Shown: positions 34,078-43,272, counted from the first letter of the stretch. The stretch is 64,000 nt of DNA from Azoarcus_F sp048158365 (GCA_048158365.1 JBLLNL010000010.1); one strand, 5' to 3'. The notes: a model not told the origin generated them from the sequence alone. Program-made: numbers and translations.

Positions 34078-35880
34078 ATGACCGAATACGTCGCCCCGCT
34101 GCGTGACATGCAGTTCATCCTGTCCGAGGTGGCGGGACTGGAAACCATCGCGGCCTTGCCCGGGTGCGAGGAGGCGAGCGCCGATGTGGTCGGTGCGATC
34201 CTCGACGAGGCCGGCAAGTTCGCGGCTGGCGTGCTGGCGCCGATCAACCGGCAGGGCGATGTCGAGGGTTGCCGCCTGGACGGACATGGCCGGGTGCACA
34301 CGCCGTCCGGCTGGCAGTCGGCCTATGCGCAATTTTGCGATGCCGGCTGGTTGGGTCTGTCGCTGCCACAGGCGTTCGGCGGCCAGGGCCTGCCGAAGGT
34401 CGTGTCCACGCCGGTGTGGGAGATGTGGTTCTCGACCAACATGGCCTTCACGATGCTGCCGCAGCTCAATGTCAGCCAGGCCGAGGCCCTGCAGATCGCC
34501 GCGAGCGACGAGCAGAAGGCCCTGTGGCTGCACAAGGTGGTCAGCGGCGAATGGGGCAGTACGATGAACCTGACCGAACCACAGGCGGGTTCGGATCTCG
34601 CTGCGACCCGCACCCGGGCCGAACCGACGCCGGACGGCAGCTACCGGCTGTTCGGGCAGAAGATCTACATTTCCTACGGTGAGCACGAGCTGACACCCAA
34701 CATCGTGCATCTGGTGCTCGCGCGCCTGCCGGACGCGCCCGAAGGCGTGAAGGGCCTGTCGCTGTTCATCGTGCCCAAGTTCCTCGTGAACACGGACGGG
34801 GAACTCGGCGCGCGCAACGACGTGCGCTGCATCTCGCTCGAGCACAAGATGGGCATTCACGGTAGCCCCACCTGCACGATGAGCTACGGAGAGGCGGGCG
34901 GCGCGATCGGCTATCTGGTCGGGCAGCCCAGCCGTGGCCTCGAAACGATGTTCATCATGATGAACGAGGCGCGCTTCGGAGTCGGTGTGCAGGGGGTCGG
35001 GCTGGCCGAGCGTGCCTACCAGTATGCGCTGGCCTACGCGCGTGAGCGTGTGCAGGGACGCAACGCGGTGACCGGCGCGAGCGGCGACGCGATCATCGAG
35101 CATCCCGACGTGAAGCGCATGCTGCTGTCGATGCGCGCAAGGGTCATGGCGATGCGCACCTTGCTCTACACCGCGGCCGGCTGGTTCGACATCGCCCACC
35201 ATCATCCCGACGCCGCCGTGGCCGAGCGGCACCGCCGCCTCGTCGACCTGTTGATGCCGGTCGCCAAGGGCTGGTGCACCGAAGTCGGCAACGATGTCTG
35301 CGACGACGCGATCCAGGTCTTTGGCGGCATGGGCTTCGTCGAGGAGACCGGCATCGCGCAGTACTTCAGGGATGCACGCATCATCACGATCTACGAGGGC
35401 ACGACCGGCATACAGGCGAACGATCTGGTCGGGCGCAAGATCCTGCGCGAGGGTGGCGACACGATGCGCGAACTGATCGCCGAGATCCGTGCAGATGCCG
35501 CGCGGCTGCGGGATCATGATGTGCTGGCCGAACTGGCCGAACTGGCCGGACGTCTGGAACGGCAGGTCGACCATCTGGCGCGCGCACTGGACTGGCTGCT
35601 CGAGAACGGGCGGGATGCGCCGGCCGACGTGCTCGCCGGGGCGGTGCCCTTTCTGCACCTGCTCGGTACCGTGTGCGGCGGGTGGCAGTTGTGCCGGCTG
35701 GCGTGTCGCGCGCACGAATGCCTGACCACCGGCGGCGCCGGCGATGCCGTGTATCTTGCCGGCCTGGTGCGACTGGCCGGCTTCTACATGGCTGCGGAAG
35801 CCACCCGCAGCGCGGGTCTGGCCGACACCGTGTGCGAGGCGGGATGCTGCGTCAGCGAATTCCAGGCATCGGACCTCTGA
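34078..35880 (+). CDS. Acyl-CoA dehydrogenase, large (600-residue) form
   Basis: This FAD flavoprotein of the larger acyl-CoA dehydrogenase class (similar in size to DmdC-like enzymes) has the N-terminal helical domain, FAD/substrate motif NLTEPQAGSDLAA, SYGEHELTPNIVHLV, and ARFGVGVQGVGLAERA. The catalytic-base region FRDARIITIYEGTTGIQAND and IQVFGGMGFVEETG are present, followed by an extra C-terminal helical domain. In the operon it could oxidise dihydro-hydroxycinnamoyl-CoA to the unsaturated thioester, as HcaD does in Acinetobacter. It is the last gene of the operon and faces the convergent mscS. Confidence 0.87.
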   Translation: MTEYVAPLRDMQFILSEVAGLETIAALPGCEEASADVVGAILDEAGKFAAGVLAPINRQGDVEGCRLDGHGRVHTPSGWQSAYAQFCDAGWLGLSLPQAFGGQGLPKVVSTPVWEMWFSTNMAFTMLPQLNVSQAEALQIAASDEQKALWLHKVVSGEWGSTMNLTEPQAGSDLAATRTRAEPTPDGSYRLFGQKIYISYGEHELTPNIVHLVLARLPDAPEGVKGLSLFIVPKFLVNTDGELGARNDVRCISLEHKMGIHGSPTCTMSYGEAGGAIGYLVGQPSRGLETMFIMMNEARFGVGVQGVGLAERAYQYALAYARERVQGRNAVTGASGDAIIEHPDVKRMLLSMRARVMAMRTLLYTAAGWFDIAHHHPDAAVAERHRRLVDLLMPVAKGWCTEVGNDVCDDAIQVFGGMGFVEETGIAQYFRDARIITIYEGTTGIQANDLVGRKILREGGDTMRELIAEIRADAARLRDHDVLAELAELAGRLERQVDHLARALDWLLENGRDAPADVLAGAVPFLHLLGTVCGGWQLCRLACRAHECLTTGGAGDAVYLAGLVRLAGFYMAAEATRSAGLADTVCEAGCCVSEFQASDL

Positions 35881-35914
35881 GCGCGGTGGCCGGGTCGCGC
35901 CGGCGTGCGATTGT

Positions 35915-36748
35915 TCAGGCCGCCGCCCGGGCCTCGTGCAGATGCACTTCCCGTTGCGGGAACGGAATCGTGACGCCCTCCTGGTCGAACGCCATCTTGA
36001 TCTTCTCGAGCAGGTCCGCGCGCACGGTCCAGAAATCCTCGGTCTTCACCCATGGACGGACGTTGATGTTGACGCTGCTGTCGGCGAGTTCCCCCAGTGC
36101 GACCAGCGGTTCCGGATCGGTCAGCACGCGCGCGTCCTCGGACAGGATGCGGCCGATGATGCCCTTGGCTTTGCCGATGTCGTCGCCGTAGCTGATGCCC
36201 AACACCAGATCGATCCGGCGCGTCGGCTTCGCGTTGAAATTGATGATCACGCCGTTGGAGATCTGCCCGTTGGGCACGATGATCTGACGGTTGTCGGGCG
36301 TGCGCATCACCGTCGAGAAGATGCGGATCTCCTCGGCAACGCCACTGATGCCACCGGCCTCGATGAAGTCCCCGACCCGGAACGGGCGATAGACGATCAG
36401 CATCACGCCAGCGGCGAAGTTTGACAGCGAGTCGCGCAAGGCCAGGCCGACCGCGAGACCGGCGGCACCGAACACGGCCAGCATCGACGTGGTCGGTACG
36501 CCCAGTTTGTCCAGCGCGGCGATGATGACGGCCGCGAGCAGAACCGTGTGCATGATGTTGCCAAGAAACTGGACCAGCATCACGTCCACCTTGGCGCGCG
36601 TCATCAGCTTGCGGATGACGCCGACGAGCCGATCGACAATCCATTTTCCGACCAGCCAGATCCCGATCGCGGTCAGGATGCGAATGCTCCAGGGGAGCAG
36701 GTAGAGGTCGATGAATCCGGGTTGATTGATCAGCGCGATCGGGTCCAT
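35915..36748 (-). CDS. mscS: Small-conductance mechanosensitive channel
   Basis: This 277-residue channel protects against osmotic downshock. Three membrane helices are visible, the third carrying the pore motif VFGAAGLAVGLALRDSLSNF with its Ala-Gly pattern. The cytoplasmic beta domain follows with FRVGDFIEAGGISGVAEEI and NRQIIVPNGQISNGVIIN. Length equals E. coli MscS. It is convergent with the acyl-CoA dehydrogenase gene and separated from the next leftward gene by a palindromic repeat element. Confidence 0.92.
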   Translation of the reverse strand: MDPIALINQPGFIDLYLLPWSIRILTAIGIWLVGKWIVDRLVGVIRKLMTRAKVDVMLVQFLGNIMHTVLLAAVIIAALDKLGVPTTSMLAVFGAAGLAVGLALRDSLSNFAAGVMLIVYRPFRVGDFIEAGGISGVAEEIRIFSTVMRTPDNRQIIVPNGQISNGVIINFNAKPTRRIDLVLGISYGDDIGKAKGIIGRILSEDARVLTDPEPLVALGELADSSVNINVRPWVKTEDFWTVRADLLEKIKMAFDQEGVTIPFPQREVHLHEARAAA

Positions 36749-36923
36749 GGGCAGGGCTCCTGTCTGTAATGGTTCGGGGTGTCCGGTTAATGCGCCCGGG
36801 CGTGCAGAACACGCCGCGTCGCAGCGCGTGCATGCAGGCGAGGGCTTTGTTCTCGCTCTGAGCCCGGCGCGAGCCGGACCTTACCCTTCGACTATTGCTG
36901 CATTGCCGCAGAAATGCAAGTCC

Positions 36924-37092
36924 CTAGGAGGCTGTCGGACTTGAGGCTGATCTACTGCGCCGGAGGGAGAAGCGGTCCATATCTGCCCGATTTTTCGTTG
37001 CATAGAACCACTATGCGCCTCAAAATCGACCAGATCTGTCCTCGCTTTCCCACCCGGCTCATGACGATCGCTCAAGTCCGACAGCCTCCTAG
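36924..37092. mobile_element. 169-bp palindromic MITE-like element with 22-bp perfect ends
   Basis: The ends (36924-36945 and 37071-37092) are perfect 22-bp inverted repeats beginning CTAGGAGGCTGTCGG. The interior is itself nearly palindromic around GCATAG-AACCA-CTATGC near 36998-37014, flanked by CGATTTTT and CAAAATCG. It has no coding capacity. CTAG at both edges may be a target duplication. Its right end provides the final codons and the stop of the gene at 37072-38721. A partial copy lies at 11141-11194. It is probably mobilised by a transposase elsewhere in the genome. Confidence 0.8.
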
Positions 37093-38721
37093 TGGCGGTG
37101 ATGCCGCCAGCGCTGCACGGATCCTCTGGTCGTGTCCGTACACATCCGGGCGGAACGCCACGCTGCCGTCGGCGGCGATGTCGGCGGTCCAGTAGGCGAT
37201 CAAAACCGGTATCGGGCGGGTCAGGTTGAAGTTGCGCGTGCGACCGCTGCCGAGCAGTTCGTCCACCCGTTCGCGCTGGTTGCCGGCCCCGTCCTCGACC
37301 AGCAGGCCGACCAGATCCATCGCGCTCTCGACCCGCACGCAGCCGGAACTGAAAGCCCGCTGTTGGCGGGCGAAAAGGCTCTGGCTGGGCGTGTCGTGCA
37401 GGTACACATGGAAGGGGTTGGGGAAGCGGATCGCGACGCGTCCAAGCGCATTGTCCGGGCCGGCATCCTGTCGCAGCATGACCGCTCCGGGTCTGTCCCA
37501 GTCGACCGCGTAGGGCGACAACTCGTTGCCGCTGTGGTCGAGCACACGGATGTTGTTGCGCGCAAGGTATGTGATGTCGCGACGGATCTCCGGAAGCTTG
37601 TCGTTGCGCAGAATCGTCGGCGGCACCGTCCAGGTCGGATTGAGCGTCAGATGCGTGATCTCGGATCGCAGCAATGGCGTCGCGCGATTGGGCCGACCCA
37701 CCTGTGCGCGGGTTTCCCAGATCTGCACGCCGTTGCGGAAATAGGCTATTCGCGCCCCGGCCACATCCACCAGCACGTAGGTGTTCGGGGTGTCATGGGC
37801 GAACCAGCGCATGCGCTCCAGATTGACCCGCAATCGATCCAGGCGCTGTGCAGGCGACAGGTTGAGGGCGTCGAGCGTCGCGGGACCGACGATGCCGTCG
37901 GCCTCCAGATTGTGCAGTCGCTGGAATGCGCGCACCGCCTCGACCAGCACGGCGTCGTATCGCTGCGGCTCGCCCGGTTGATGTCCCTGATCGGATGGCG
38001 TGTCGAAGAGCCGGTGGCGCAGCAACGGAACGCGCGAATCGACCATGCCTTCCCGCAGGAAACGACCCTCCGGAATCGCCTGCCAGTCCGGCGGCAGCGG
38101 CTGCGAACGCAGATCGGCCAGCGCCGCGCGCAAGCCGCGATAGCGCGCCTGAGACGGGCGTGCCCGATCGAAGCTTCCGGCCACGTCTTCAAGGCCGGCC
38201 TGGGCCTGCATGACGATCCGCTCGCGTCTGATCCTCGAGTCGCTTGCGGGTCGGAAGTGCCAGTGCGGTTCGACCACGGAAGGATCGAGTCGCCCGAAAC
38301 TCAGATCGTGCAGCGCACGCAGATAGGCGGCCGTTGCCAGCATGTCGGCGCAGGCATCGTCGATCGGGGTGGTGGCGCGGGACGCGCCCCGCGCACGGCT
38401 TGCGTGGGTCCGCAGGCGTGCGACCGCGTACAGATCGGGGTCGAGTCCGTCGTCCCGCAGGCTCTCGAGGGCATCGATCAAAGCCTCCAACCGATGCGGT
38501 GCGCTCCAGGCAGGGGCATGGTCACGCTGTGCGTAGAACCACGCGACGTCTTCGAGGAGCGGACCGACGCGCGGCGCTCGGATTGACGCGTCCTGGCCCT
38601 GGCGCTCCACAAGCGCGGCCGCGATGGACGCCCGTACCGCGTCGTTGCCACGATCCGCCGCGCCGGCGAGACCGGTCAGGCAAAGCATCAGCAGGACCAG
38701 AAAGACTTTGGATTGGAACAA
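37072..38721 (-). CDS. L,D-transpeptidase, YcbB/LdtD type
   Basis: This 549-residue periplasmic enzyme forms 3-3 peptidoglycan cross-links. It has a signal peptide (MFQSKVFLVLLMLCLTGLAG), a YcbB-type scaffold domain, a peptidoglycan-binding domain near residues 260-310 (AFQRLHNLEADGIVGPATLD), and the YkuD catalytic domain with HLTLNPTWTVPP and the nucleophile in FSSGCVRVESAMDLV. The start is TTG 38721 with GGAGA eight bases upstream. The last six residues (LGGCRT) and the stop lie inside the inverted repeat of the element at 36924-37092, so the original C-terminus has been replaced. Confidence 0.88.
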   Translation of the reverse strand: MFQSKVFLVLLMLCLTGLAGAADRGNDAVRASIAAALVERQGQDASIRAPRVGPLLEDVAWFYAQRDHAPAWSAPHRLEALIDALESLRDDGLDPDLYAVARLRTHASRARGASRATTPIDDACADMLATAAYLRALHDLSFGRLDPSVVEPHWHFRPASDSRIRRERIVMQAQAGLEDVAGSFDRARPSQARYRGLRAALADLRSQPLPPDWQAIPEGRFLREGMVDSRVPLLRHRLFDTPSDQGHQPGEPQRYDAVLVEAVRAFQRLHNLEADGIVGPATLDALNLSPAQRLDRLRVNLERMRWFAHDTPNTYVLVDVAGARIAYFRNGVQIWETRAQVGRPNRATPLLRSEITHLTLNPTWTVPPTILRNDKLPEIRRDITYLARNNIRVLDHSGNELSPYAVDWDRPGAVMLRQDAGPDNALGRVAIRFPNPFHVYLHDTPSQSLFARQQRAFSSGCVRVESAMDLVGLLVEDGAGNQRERVDELLGSGRTRNFNLTRPIPVLIAYWTADIAADGSVAFRPDVYGHDQRIRAALAASPPLGGCRT

Positions 38722-38907
38722 TTATTTTTTCTCCGGGCAATGCACTGCTAAGATAGCGCGCAAGTTGAGCGCCCACCGTTGATGGACCGCAGGCATCGCG
38801 ATCCTGTTCCCATAAGCGAAGTCGGTTTGGAATGCCAGTGAGGCATCCCTCAAAGTGAATTCCGGGCGCTTGGCTTCTTGTTCGTTAGACAAGGGGAAGA
38901 ATACCGT

Positions 38908-39630
38908 ATGATGAAGACATTTCGGCGGCTCGTCGCGGCCGCAGGCGTGGCTGCTGCGTGCCTGAATCCGGCGTATGCGTCCGAAGCGGGCGATTACATG
39001 TTGATCGATTCTCTGGCTCGCCAGGCGCCGGCGCTGGAACGCCAGGTGCTCGGTCTGGCGGTTTCGGCGATGCAATGCGCGGTGCGCAGCGGCATGGAGC
39101 CGGCGGAACGGCTGGCCGTAATCGATTTCTCCAAGCCGTCGTCCGAACAGCGGCTGTGGATCTTCGATCTGCGCCGAAACAGGTTGCTGCTCGAGGATTT
39201 CGTCGCGCACGGCCAGAACTCGGGCGAGAACTTCGCCACCGCGTTTTCGAACACGGTCGGCAGTCATCAGTCCAGCCTCGGCCTGTTCCGCACGCAGGAG
39301 AGCTATTTCGGGCGTCATGGCTATTCGCTCCGGATGGACGGTCTCGAACCGGGCGTCAACGACCGGGCGCGCGAACGCGCGATCGTCATTCACGCAGCCG
39401 ACTACGTCGATCCGACCTGGGTCGAGCGTCAGGGACGCATCGGGCGCAGTCAGGGCTGTCCCGCGGTGCGTCCCGAGATCGCGAAGGCGGTCGTCGATAG
39501 CCTCAAGGGCGGACAGTTCATGTTCTCCTATTACCCGGACCGTGAGTGGCTGCAGACGTCGGCCTACGTGAACTGCCAGCCCGATCGCGTCGCAAGCATC
39601 ATCGCGCCACTGCGCGGCGGAGAGGGTTGA
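38908..39630 (+). CDS. Murein L,D-transpeptidase catalytic-domain family protein
   Basis: This 240-residue secreted protein is of the YkuD_2-like family. It has a signal peptide (MMKTFRRLVAAAGVAAACLN, then PAYASE) and a catalytic domain with HGQNSGENFATAFSNTVGSH, AIVIHAADYVD, and the cysteine motif GRSQGCPAVRPE. A divergent L,D-transpeptidase lies 186 bases away. Together they suggest a local set of cell-wall cross-linking or remodelling enzymes. AAGGGGAAGA precedes ATG 38908. Confidence 0.82.
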   Translation: MMKTFRRLVAAAGVAAACLNPAYASEAGDYMLIDSLARQAPALERQVLGLAVSAMQCAVRSGMEPAERLAVIDFSKPSSEQRLWIFDLRRNRLLLEDFVAHGQNSGENFATAFSNTVGSHQSSLGLFRTQESYFGRHGYSLRMDGLEPGVNDRARERAIVIHAADYVDPTWVERQGRIGRSQGCPAVRPEIAKAVVDSLKGGQFMFSYYPDREWLQTSAYVNCQPDRVASIIAPLRGGEG

Positions 39631-39776
39631 GGTACGTCGGAGGGGGTTGAGATACTTTTGCGCTTCCGTGCAGCAGTTCCGCTCTGGTCTCACGAATCTC
39701 CTTGATTCCGCTGCTGGCCTCGCCTAGAGTGGAATCGTCGGGCGCGCAGTGGAAGCCCAAACATGGAGGGTGCTGA

Positions 39777-39920
39777 ATGATCAAGCGCGTTGCTGCTTTG
39801 CTGGCCGTGATGTTCGCCGTCGGATCTGCCTCCGCAATGGCATGTTCCACTGACAAGGGAAAACTTCTGGACGGCAAGACTGATTCGGGTCAGATGAGCA
39901 CGCCAGGTACCAAGATCTGA
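39777..39920 (+). CDS. Small secreted protein, 47 residues
   Basis: A short gene with a good ribosome-binding site (GGAGG eight bases before ATG 39777) encodes a clear signal peptide (MIKRVAALLAVMFAVGSASA) and a polar tail CSTDKGKLLDGKTD and beyond. The Cys after MA is not in a canonical lipobox, so it may be a free periplasmic peptide or a lipoprotein. No family recognised. It has no detectable partner; the 3' end faces the mltB terminator. Confidence 0.6.
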   Translation: MIKRVAALLAVMFAVGSASAMACSTDKGKLLDGKTDSGQMSTPGTKI

Positions 39921-39952
39921 TATGACTCGTTGAAAAAACTCGTTGTTTCCAT

Positions 39953-39981
39953 GTAAAAAAGGCGGCTGGGAGGCCGCCTTT
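39953..39981 (-). terminator. Rho-independent terminator of mltB (bidirectional)
   Basis: A nine-base stem (AAAGGCGGC at 39958-39966 with GCCGCCTTT at 39973-39981) is followed, on the reverse strand, by a run of six T. It lies 55 bases after mltB and can also stop rightward transcription from the small secreted gene, with a weaker T-run. Confidence 0.85.
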
Positions 39982-40035
39982 CCAGTCTACGGCGACGGAT
40001 CCGGGCGTTCCCGTCCGGACTCGTCGCCAGGAGAT

Positions 40036-41250
40036 TCAGCGTCCGGCGCGCAGTGCCTGTAGCAGTTTCTGACCGGCCCGTCCGTCGGCTTCCAGCCCCA
40101 GGCCGGGTTGCAGTTCGGCGATCGCGGCGCGCGTGTTGGCGCCGATGATGCCGTCGACGTCGCCGATGTCGTAGCCGCGTTCGATCAGAAGGGTCTGGAT
40201 CTCGCGGCGCTCGACCCTCGAAAGGCCCGGATCGTCGGTGGGCCACGCGGCAACGAAAGGCCCCTTGCCGCGCAAGCGGTCGGACAGGTGCGCGATCGCG
40301 AGCGCATAACTCTCGGCCGCATTGTAGGAGAACAGCGCGTCGAAGTTGCGCAGGACCAGGAAGGCCGGCCCCTGCGGTCCGGCCGGTAGCAGCAGGCCTG
40401 CCGGGGTGGCCGATGTCTGGATCGGCGAACCATCGATCTGTTTCAGGCCGGCGGTGACCCAGGCGGACAGCGGCTGCTTGTTGCGCCGGCCCGCCTGCGA
40501 CGTGTCGAGTCCGCGCGGCAGCTGCACCTCGAAGCCCCACGGCTGTCCGGTGCGCCAGCCGGACTGCTTCAGATAGTTCGCGGTGGAGGCAAGCGCGTCG
40601 GGCACACTACCCATCAGGTCACGCCGACCGTCCCCATCGAAGTCGACCGCGATCCGGTCGAAGGTAGAGGGCATGAACTGGGTGTGACCGAAGGCGCCCG
40701 CCCAGGACCCGAACAGTGCGTCCGGGTCGATATGGCCCTGTTCCAGAATCTTCAGCGTGGTGAAGAACTCTCCCCGGAAGAAGCTTTGGCGTCGGCCGAT
40801 GCAGGACAGCGTCGCGAGCGAACCGACCACCGGTCTGCGGCCGAAGGTGCGCCCGTAGTTCGACTCCACGCCCCAGATCGCGACCACGGTTTCGGCGTCG
40901 ACGCCGAACTCTGCCTCGATGCGGCGCAAGGTGTCGCGCCACTGATCCATCATTGCGAGTCCGTCGGCGACCCGTTCATCGTCGACCAGGCCGGCCATGT
41001 AGTCCCAGATCGGCGTACGGAACTCGGGCTGATGTTCGAGCAGTGCGATCACCCCCATGTCCGGCGCCAACCCGGCGGTGTGCGTGTCGAAGGTCGTGAC
41101 GGCTATCCCGCGTGACGGCGCCTCGCGTCGCAGTTCGGCCAGGCATTGGTCGAAGCCTTCCTGGGCCACGGCCGGTAGCGGGGCCAGTGCGACCGACAGC
41201 GCGAGCACCAGCGGACGCAAGGATGAGCGGGATGGGTTACGGAATGCCAT
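40036..41250 (-). CDS. mltB: Lytic murein transglycosylase B with C-terminal peptidoglycan-binding domain
   Basis: This 404-residue enzyme cleaves glycan strands of peptidoglycan with formation of 1,6-anhydro ends. After a signal peptide ending near LPAVAQE it shows the MltB/Slt70-like domain with the catalytic Glu in AIWGVESNYGRTFG, GHTQFMPSTFDR, and ESYALAIAHLSDRL. A peptidoglycan-binding domain follows at about 340-400 (IQTLLIERGYDIGDVDGI). There is no lipobox, so it should be soluble in the periplasm. ATG 41250 is chosen to give a normal signal peptide; ATG 41289 is possible. It is divergent from the peptide-importer operon. Confidence 0.9.
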   Translation of the reverse strand: MAFRNPSRSSLRPLVLALSVALAPLPAVAQEGFDQCLAELRREAPSRGIAVTTFDTHTAGLAPDMGVIALLEHQPEFRTPIWDYMAGLVDDERVADGLAMMDQWRDTLRRIEAEFGVDAETVVAIWGVESNYGRTFGRRPVVGSLATLSCIGRRQSFFRGEFFTTLKILEQGHIDPDALFGSWAGAFGHTQFMPSTFDRIAVDFDGDGRRDLMGSVPDALASTANYLKQSGWRTGQPWGFEVQLPRGLDTSQAGRRNKQPLSAWVTAGLKQIDGSPIQTSATPAGLLLPAGPQGPAFLVLRNFDALFSYNAAESYALAIAHLSDRLRGKGPFVAAWPTDDPGLSRVERREIQTLLIERGYDIGDVDGIIGANTRAAIAELQPGLGLEADGRAGQKLLQALRAGR

Positions 41251-41370
41251 TGTCTGGTTTGTCTGCGCAGGTTGAATCGGGAACCTCATGGTACGACAAA
41301 TGTCGGTTTGCGGAGATAATCCGGGTAAAGTGACATCGCGGTCGGTCGGGAAGCGGCGAACAGGAAAAGA

Positions 41371-43251
41371 ATGAGAACAGCGACATCAGGGGGCGTTCGC
41401 CTCGGGCTCTGGGCGGGTTTCGGCCTCGTGGCCGCATTGCTCGTGCTGCTGATGATCCAGGTGGACCGTCAATGGCAGCGCATGAGCGAGATGACCCGAA
41501 TCATGCAGGAGCAGTCCGAGGACATCCGGCGCACACGTGGCCTGCTGCGCAACCTGGAGCAGAGCCTGCGCGCCGGCGAATTCGCCGGTTTCGATGCGTC
41601 CACGCACGATGCACGGATGGCCACGGGGGGGCCGGACGCGTTCGACCGGGCCCGCCGTGCGGCGGCGCGGGAAGACTATGCGAGCGGCGACTGGCTGATG
41701 CTGGCTTTCGGCACCGGGCTGCGAACCCTCACGCCGCTGGTGTCGGCCGATGCCTATGCGAGCGAGGTGCAGGGTTACATCATCGAGTCCCTGCTGGTGC
41801 GGGACCCGGACAGTCTGGAGTGGCGCGGACTGCTTGCCGAGGACTGGTCGGTGACCGACGACGGCCTGACGATCACCTTCAGGCTGCGCCGGGACGTGAA
41901 TTTCTCGGACGGCGAACCCTTGACCGCACACGATGTGGCGTTCACGTTCGAGTTCATAATGAGCGAGGTGATCGCCGCGCCGCGCAGTCGTGCCTATCTG
42001 AGTCGGATCGAGAGGGTGACGGCGCTGGATGACCACACGGTCGAGTTCGTGTTCGGTGAACCGTATTTCAACAGTCTGCAACTTGCCGGCACTCTTCAAA
42101 TCCTGCCGGCGCATTTCTACCGCCGCTTTCTGGACGATCCGCGCACCTTCAACGAAAGCCGCGGCCTGCTGCTGGGCTCCGGTCCCTATCGGCTGAGCGA
42201 TCCCGAGAACTGGACACCGGACCTGGGCCGTGTGGAACTCGAGCGCAATCCGCGCTACTGGGGTCCGGTCGATCCGTCCTTCGACCGCATCTTGTGGCGG
42301 GTGATCGAGAACGACAGCGCGCGGCTGACCACTTTTCGCAATCAGGACATCGACCTCTACGGCGCGCGCCCGCGCGAATTCCAGCAGCTTCTGGACGATG
42401 CCGGGCTGACCGAACGGGCGCGGCATTTCGAGTACATGAGCCCGACCGCCGGCTACAGTTACATCGCATGGAATCAGGAGCGGGGCGGTCAGCCGACCAT
42501 TTTTGCCGATGCGCGGGTGCGCCGCGCGATGTCCTACCTGACCGATGTCGGTCGGGTCATCGACGAGGTGCTGCTCGGCTATGCTGAGCCTGCGGTGAGT
42601 CCGTTCAGCCCCCGTTCGCCGCAGCACGACCCGGCCAACACGCCGATCCCTTTCGACCTGGAGCGCGCGCGCGCGCTGCTCGTCGAGGCAGGGTTCGAGG
42701 ACCGTAACGGCGACGGCATCCTGCAGGGGCCGGATGGAGGCAATGTCGAGTTCGAGTTGACCTTTTTCCAGGACAACGAGGACACGCGGCGCATGGTGCT
42801 GTTCCTGCGCGATCTGTATGCGCGGGCCGGTATCGTGATGCGGCCACGGCCGACCGAATGGTCGGTGATGCTCGATAATCTGCGGCAGAAGGACTTCGAT
42901 GCGATTACGCTGGGCTGGACCTCGGGTATCGAGATCGACATCTTCCAGATGTTCCATTCGACCCAGGCGGTCGAAGGTGGCGACAATTTCATCAGTTTCC
43001 GCAACCCGGAGCTCGATCGCCTGATCGACACCGCGCGGGCCGAGGTGGACGAGGACAAGCGGATGCGGCTGTGGCACGAGGCCGAGCGGGTGCTGGTCGA
43101 GGATCAGCCCTACACCTTCCTGTTCCGGCGCAACACGCTGGCCTTCGTGGACCGGCGCATCGAGAACCTGGAGAACACCGCGCTCGGCCTCAACCTGATG
43201 GCGGTGCCGGTCGAGGTCTTCGTGCCGATCGCGCAGCAGCGTCGGCGCTGA
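41371..43251 (+). CDS. Oligopeptide-type ABC substrate-binding protein, membrane-anchored
   Basis: This 626-residue binding protein of the DppA/OppA class (SBP_bac_5) is about 80-100 residues longer than usual. It begins with an uncleaved-looking membrane helix (residues 10-29, LGLWAGFGLVAALLVLLMIQ) and then a coiled-coil-like segment (RMSEMTRIMQEQSEDIRR) before the binding domain. Family motifs include LLAEDWSVTDDGLTITFRLR, FSDGEPLTAHDVAFTF, and GSGPYRLSDPENW. AGGAAAAGA precedes ATG 41371. It is the first gene of a four-gene importer operon. The ligand could be peptide, nickel chelate or another solute. Confidence 0.85.
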   Translation: MRTATSGGVRLGLWAGFGLVAALLVLLMIQVDRQWQRMSEMTRIMQEQSEDIRRTRGLLRNLEQSLRAGEFAGFDASTHDARMATGGPDAFDRARRAAAREDYASGDWLMLAFGTGLRTLTPLVSADAYASEVQGYIIESLLVRDPDSLEWRGLLAEDWSVTDDGLTITFRLRRDVNFSDGEPLTAHDVAFTFEFIMSEVIAAPRSRAYLSRIERVTALDDHTVEFVFGEPYFNSLQLAGTLQILPAHFYRRFLDDPRTFNESRGLLLGSGPYRLSDPENWTPDLGRVELERNPRYWGPVDPSFDRILWRVIENDSARLTTFRNQDIDLYGARPREFQQLLDDAGLTERARHFEYMSPTAGYSYIAWNQERGGQPTIFADARVRRAMSYLTDVGRVIDEVLLGYAEPAVSPFSPRSPQHDPANTPIPFDLERARALLVEAGFEDRNGDGILQGPDGGNVEFELTFFQDNEDTRRMVLFLRDLYARAGIVMRPRPTEWSVMLDNLRQKDFDAITLGWTSGIEIDIFQMFHSTQAVEGGDNFISFRNPELDRLIDTARAEVDEDKRMRLWHEAERVLVEDQPYTFLFRRNTLAFVDRRIENLENTALGLNLMAVPVEVFVPIAQQRRR

Positions 43252-43272
43252 GTCCGCGGAGCGCGCCATTTA

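Noticed and set aside
36924..37092. Taking the palindromic element as a simple transcription terminator
   Set aside because: A partial copy at 11.14 kb, perfect 22-bp ends and CTAG edges fit a mobile repeat better, although it may also end transcripts.
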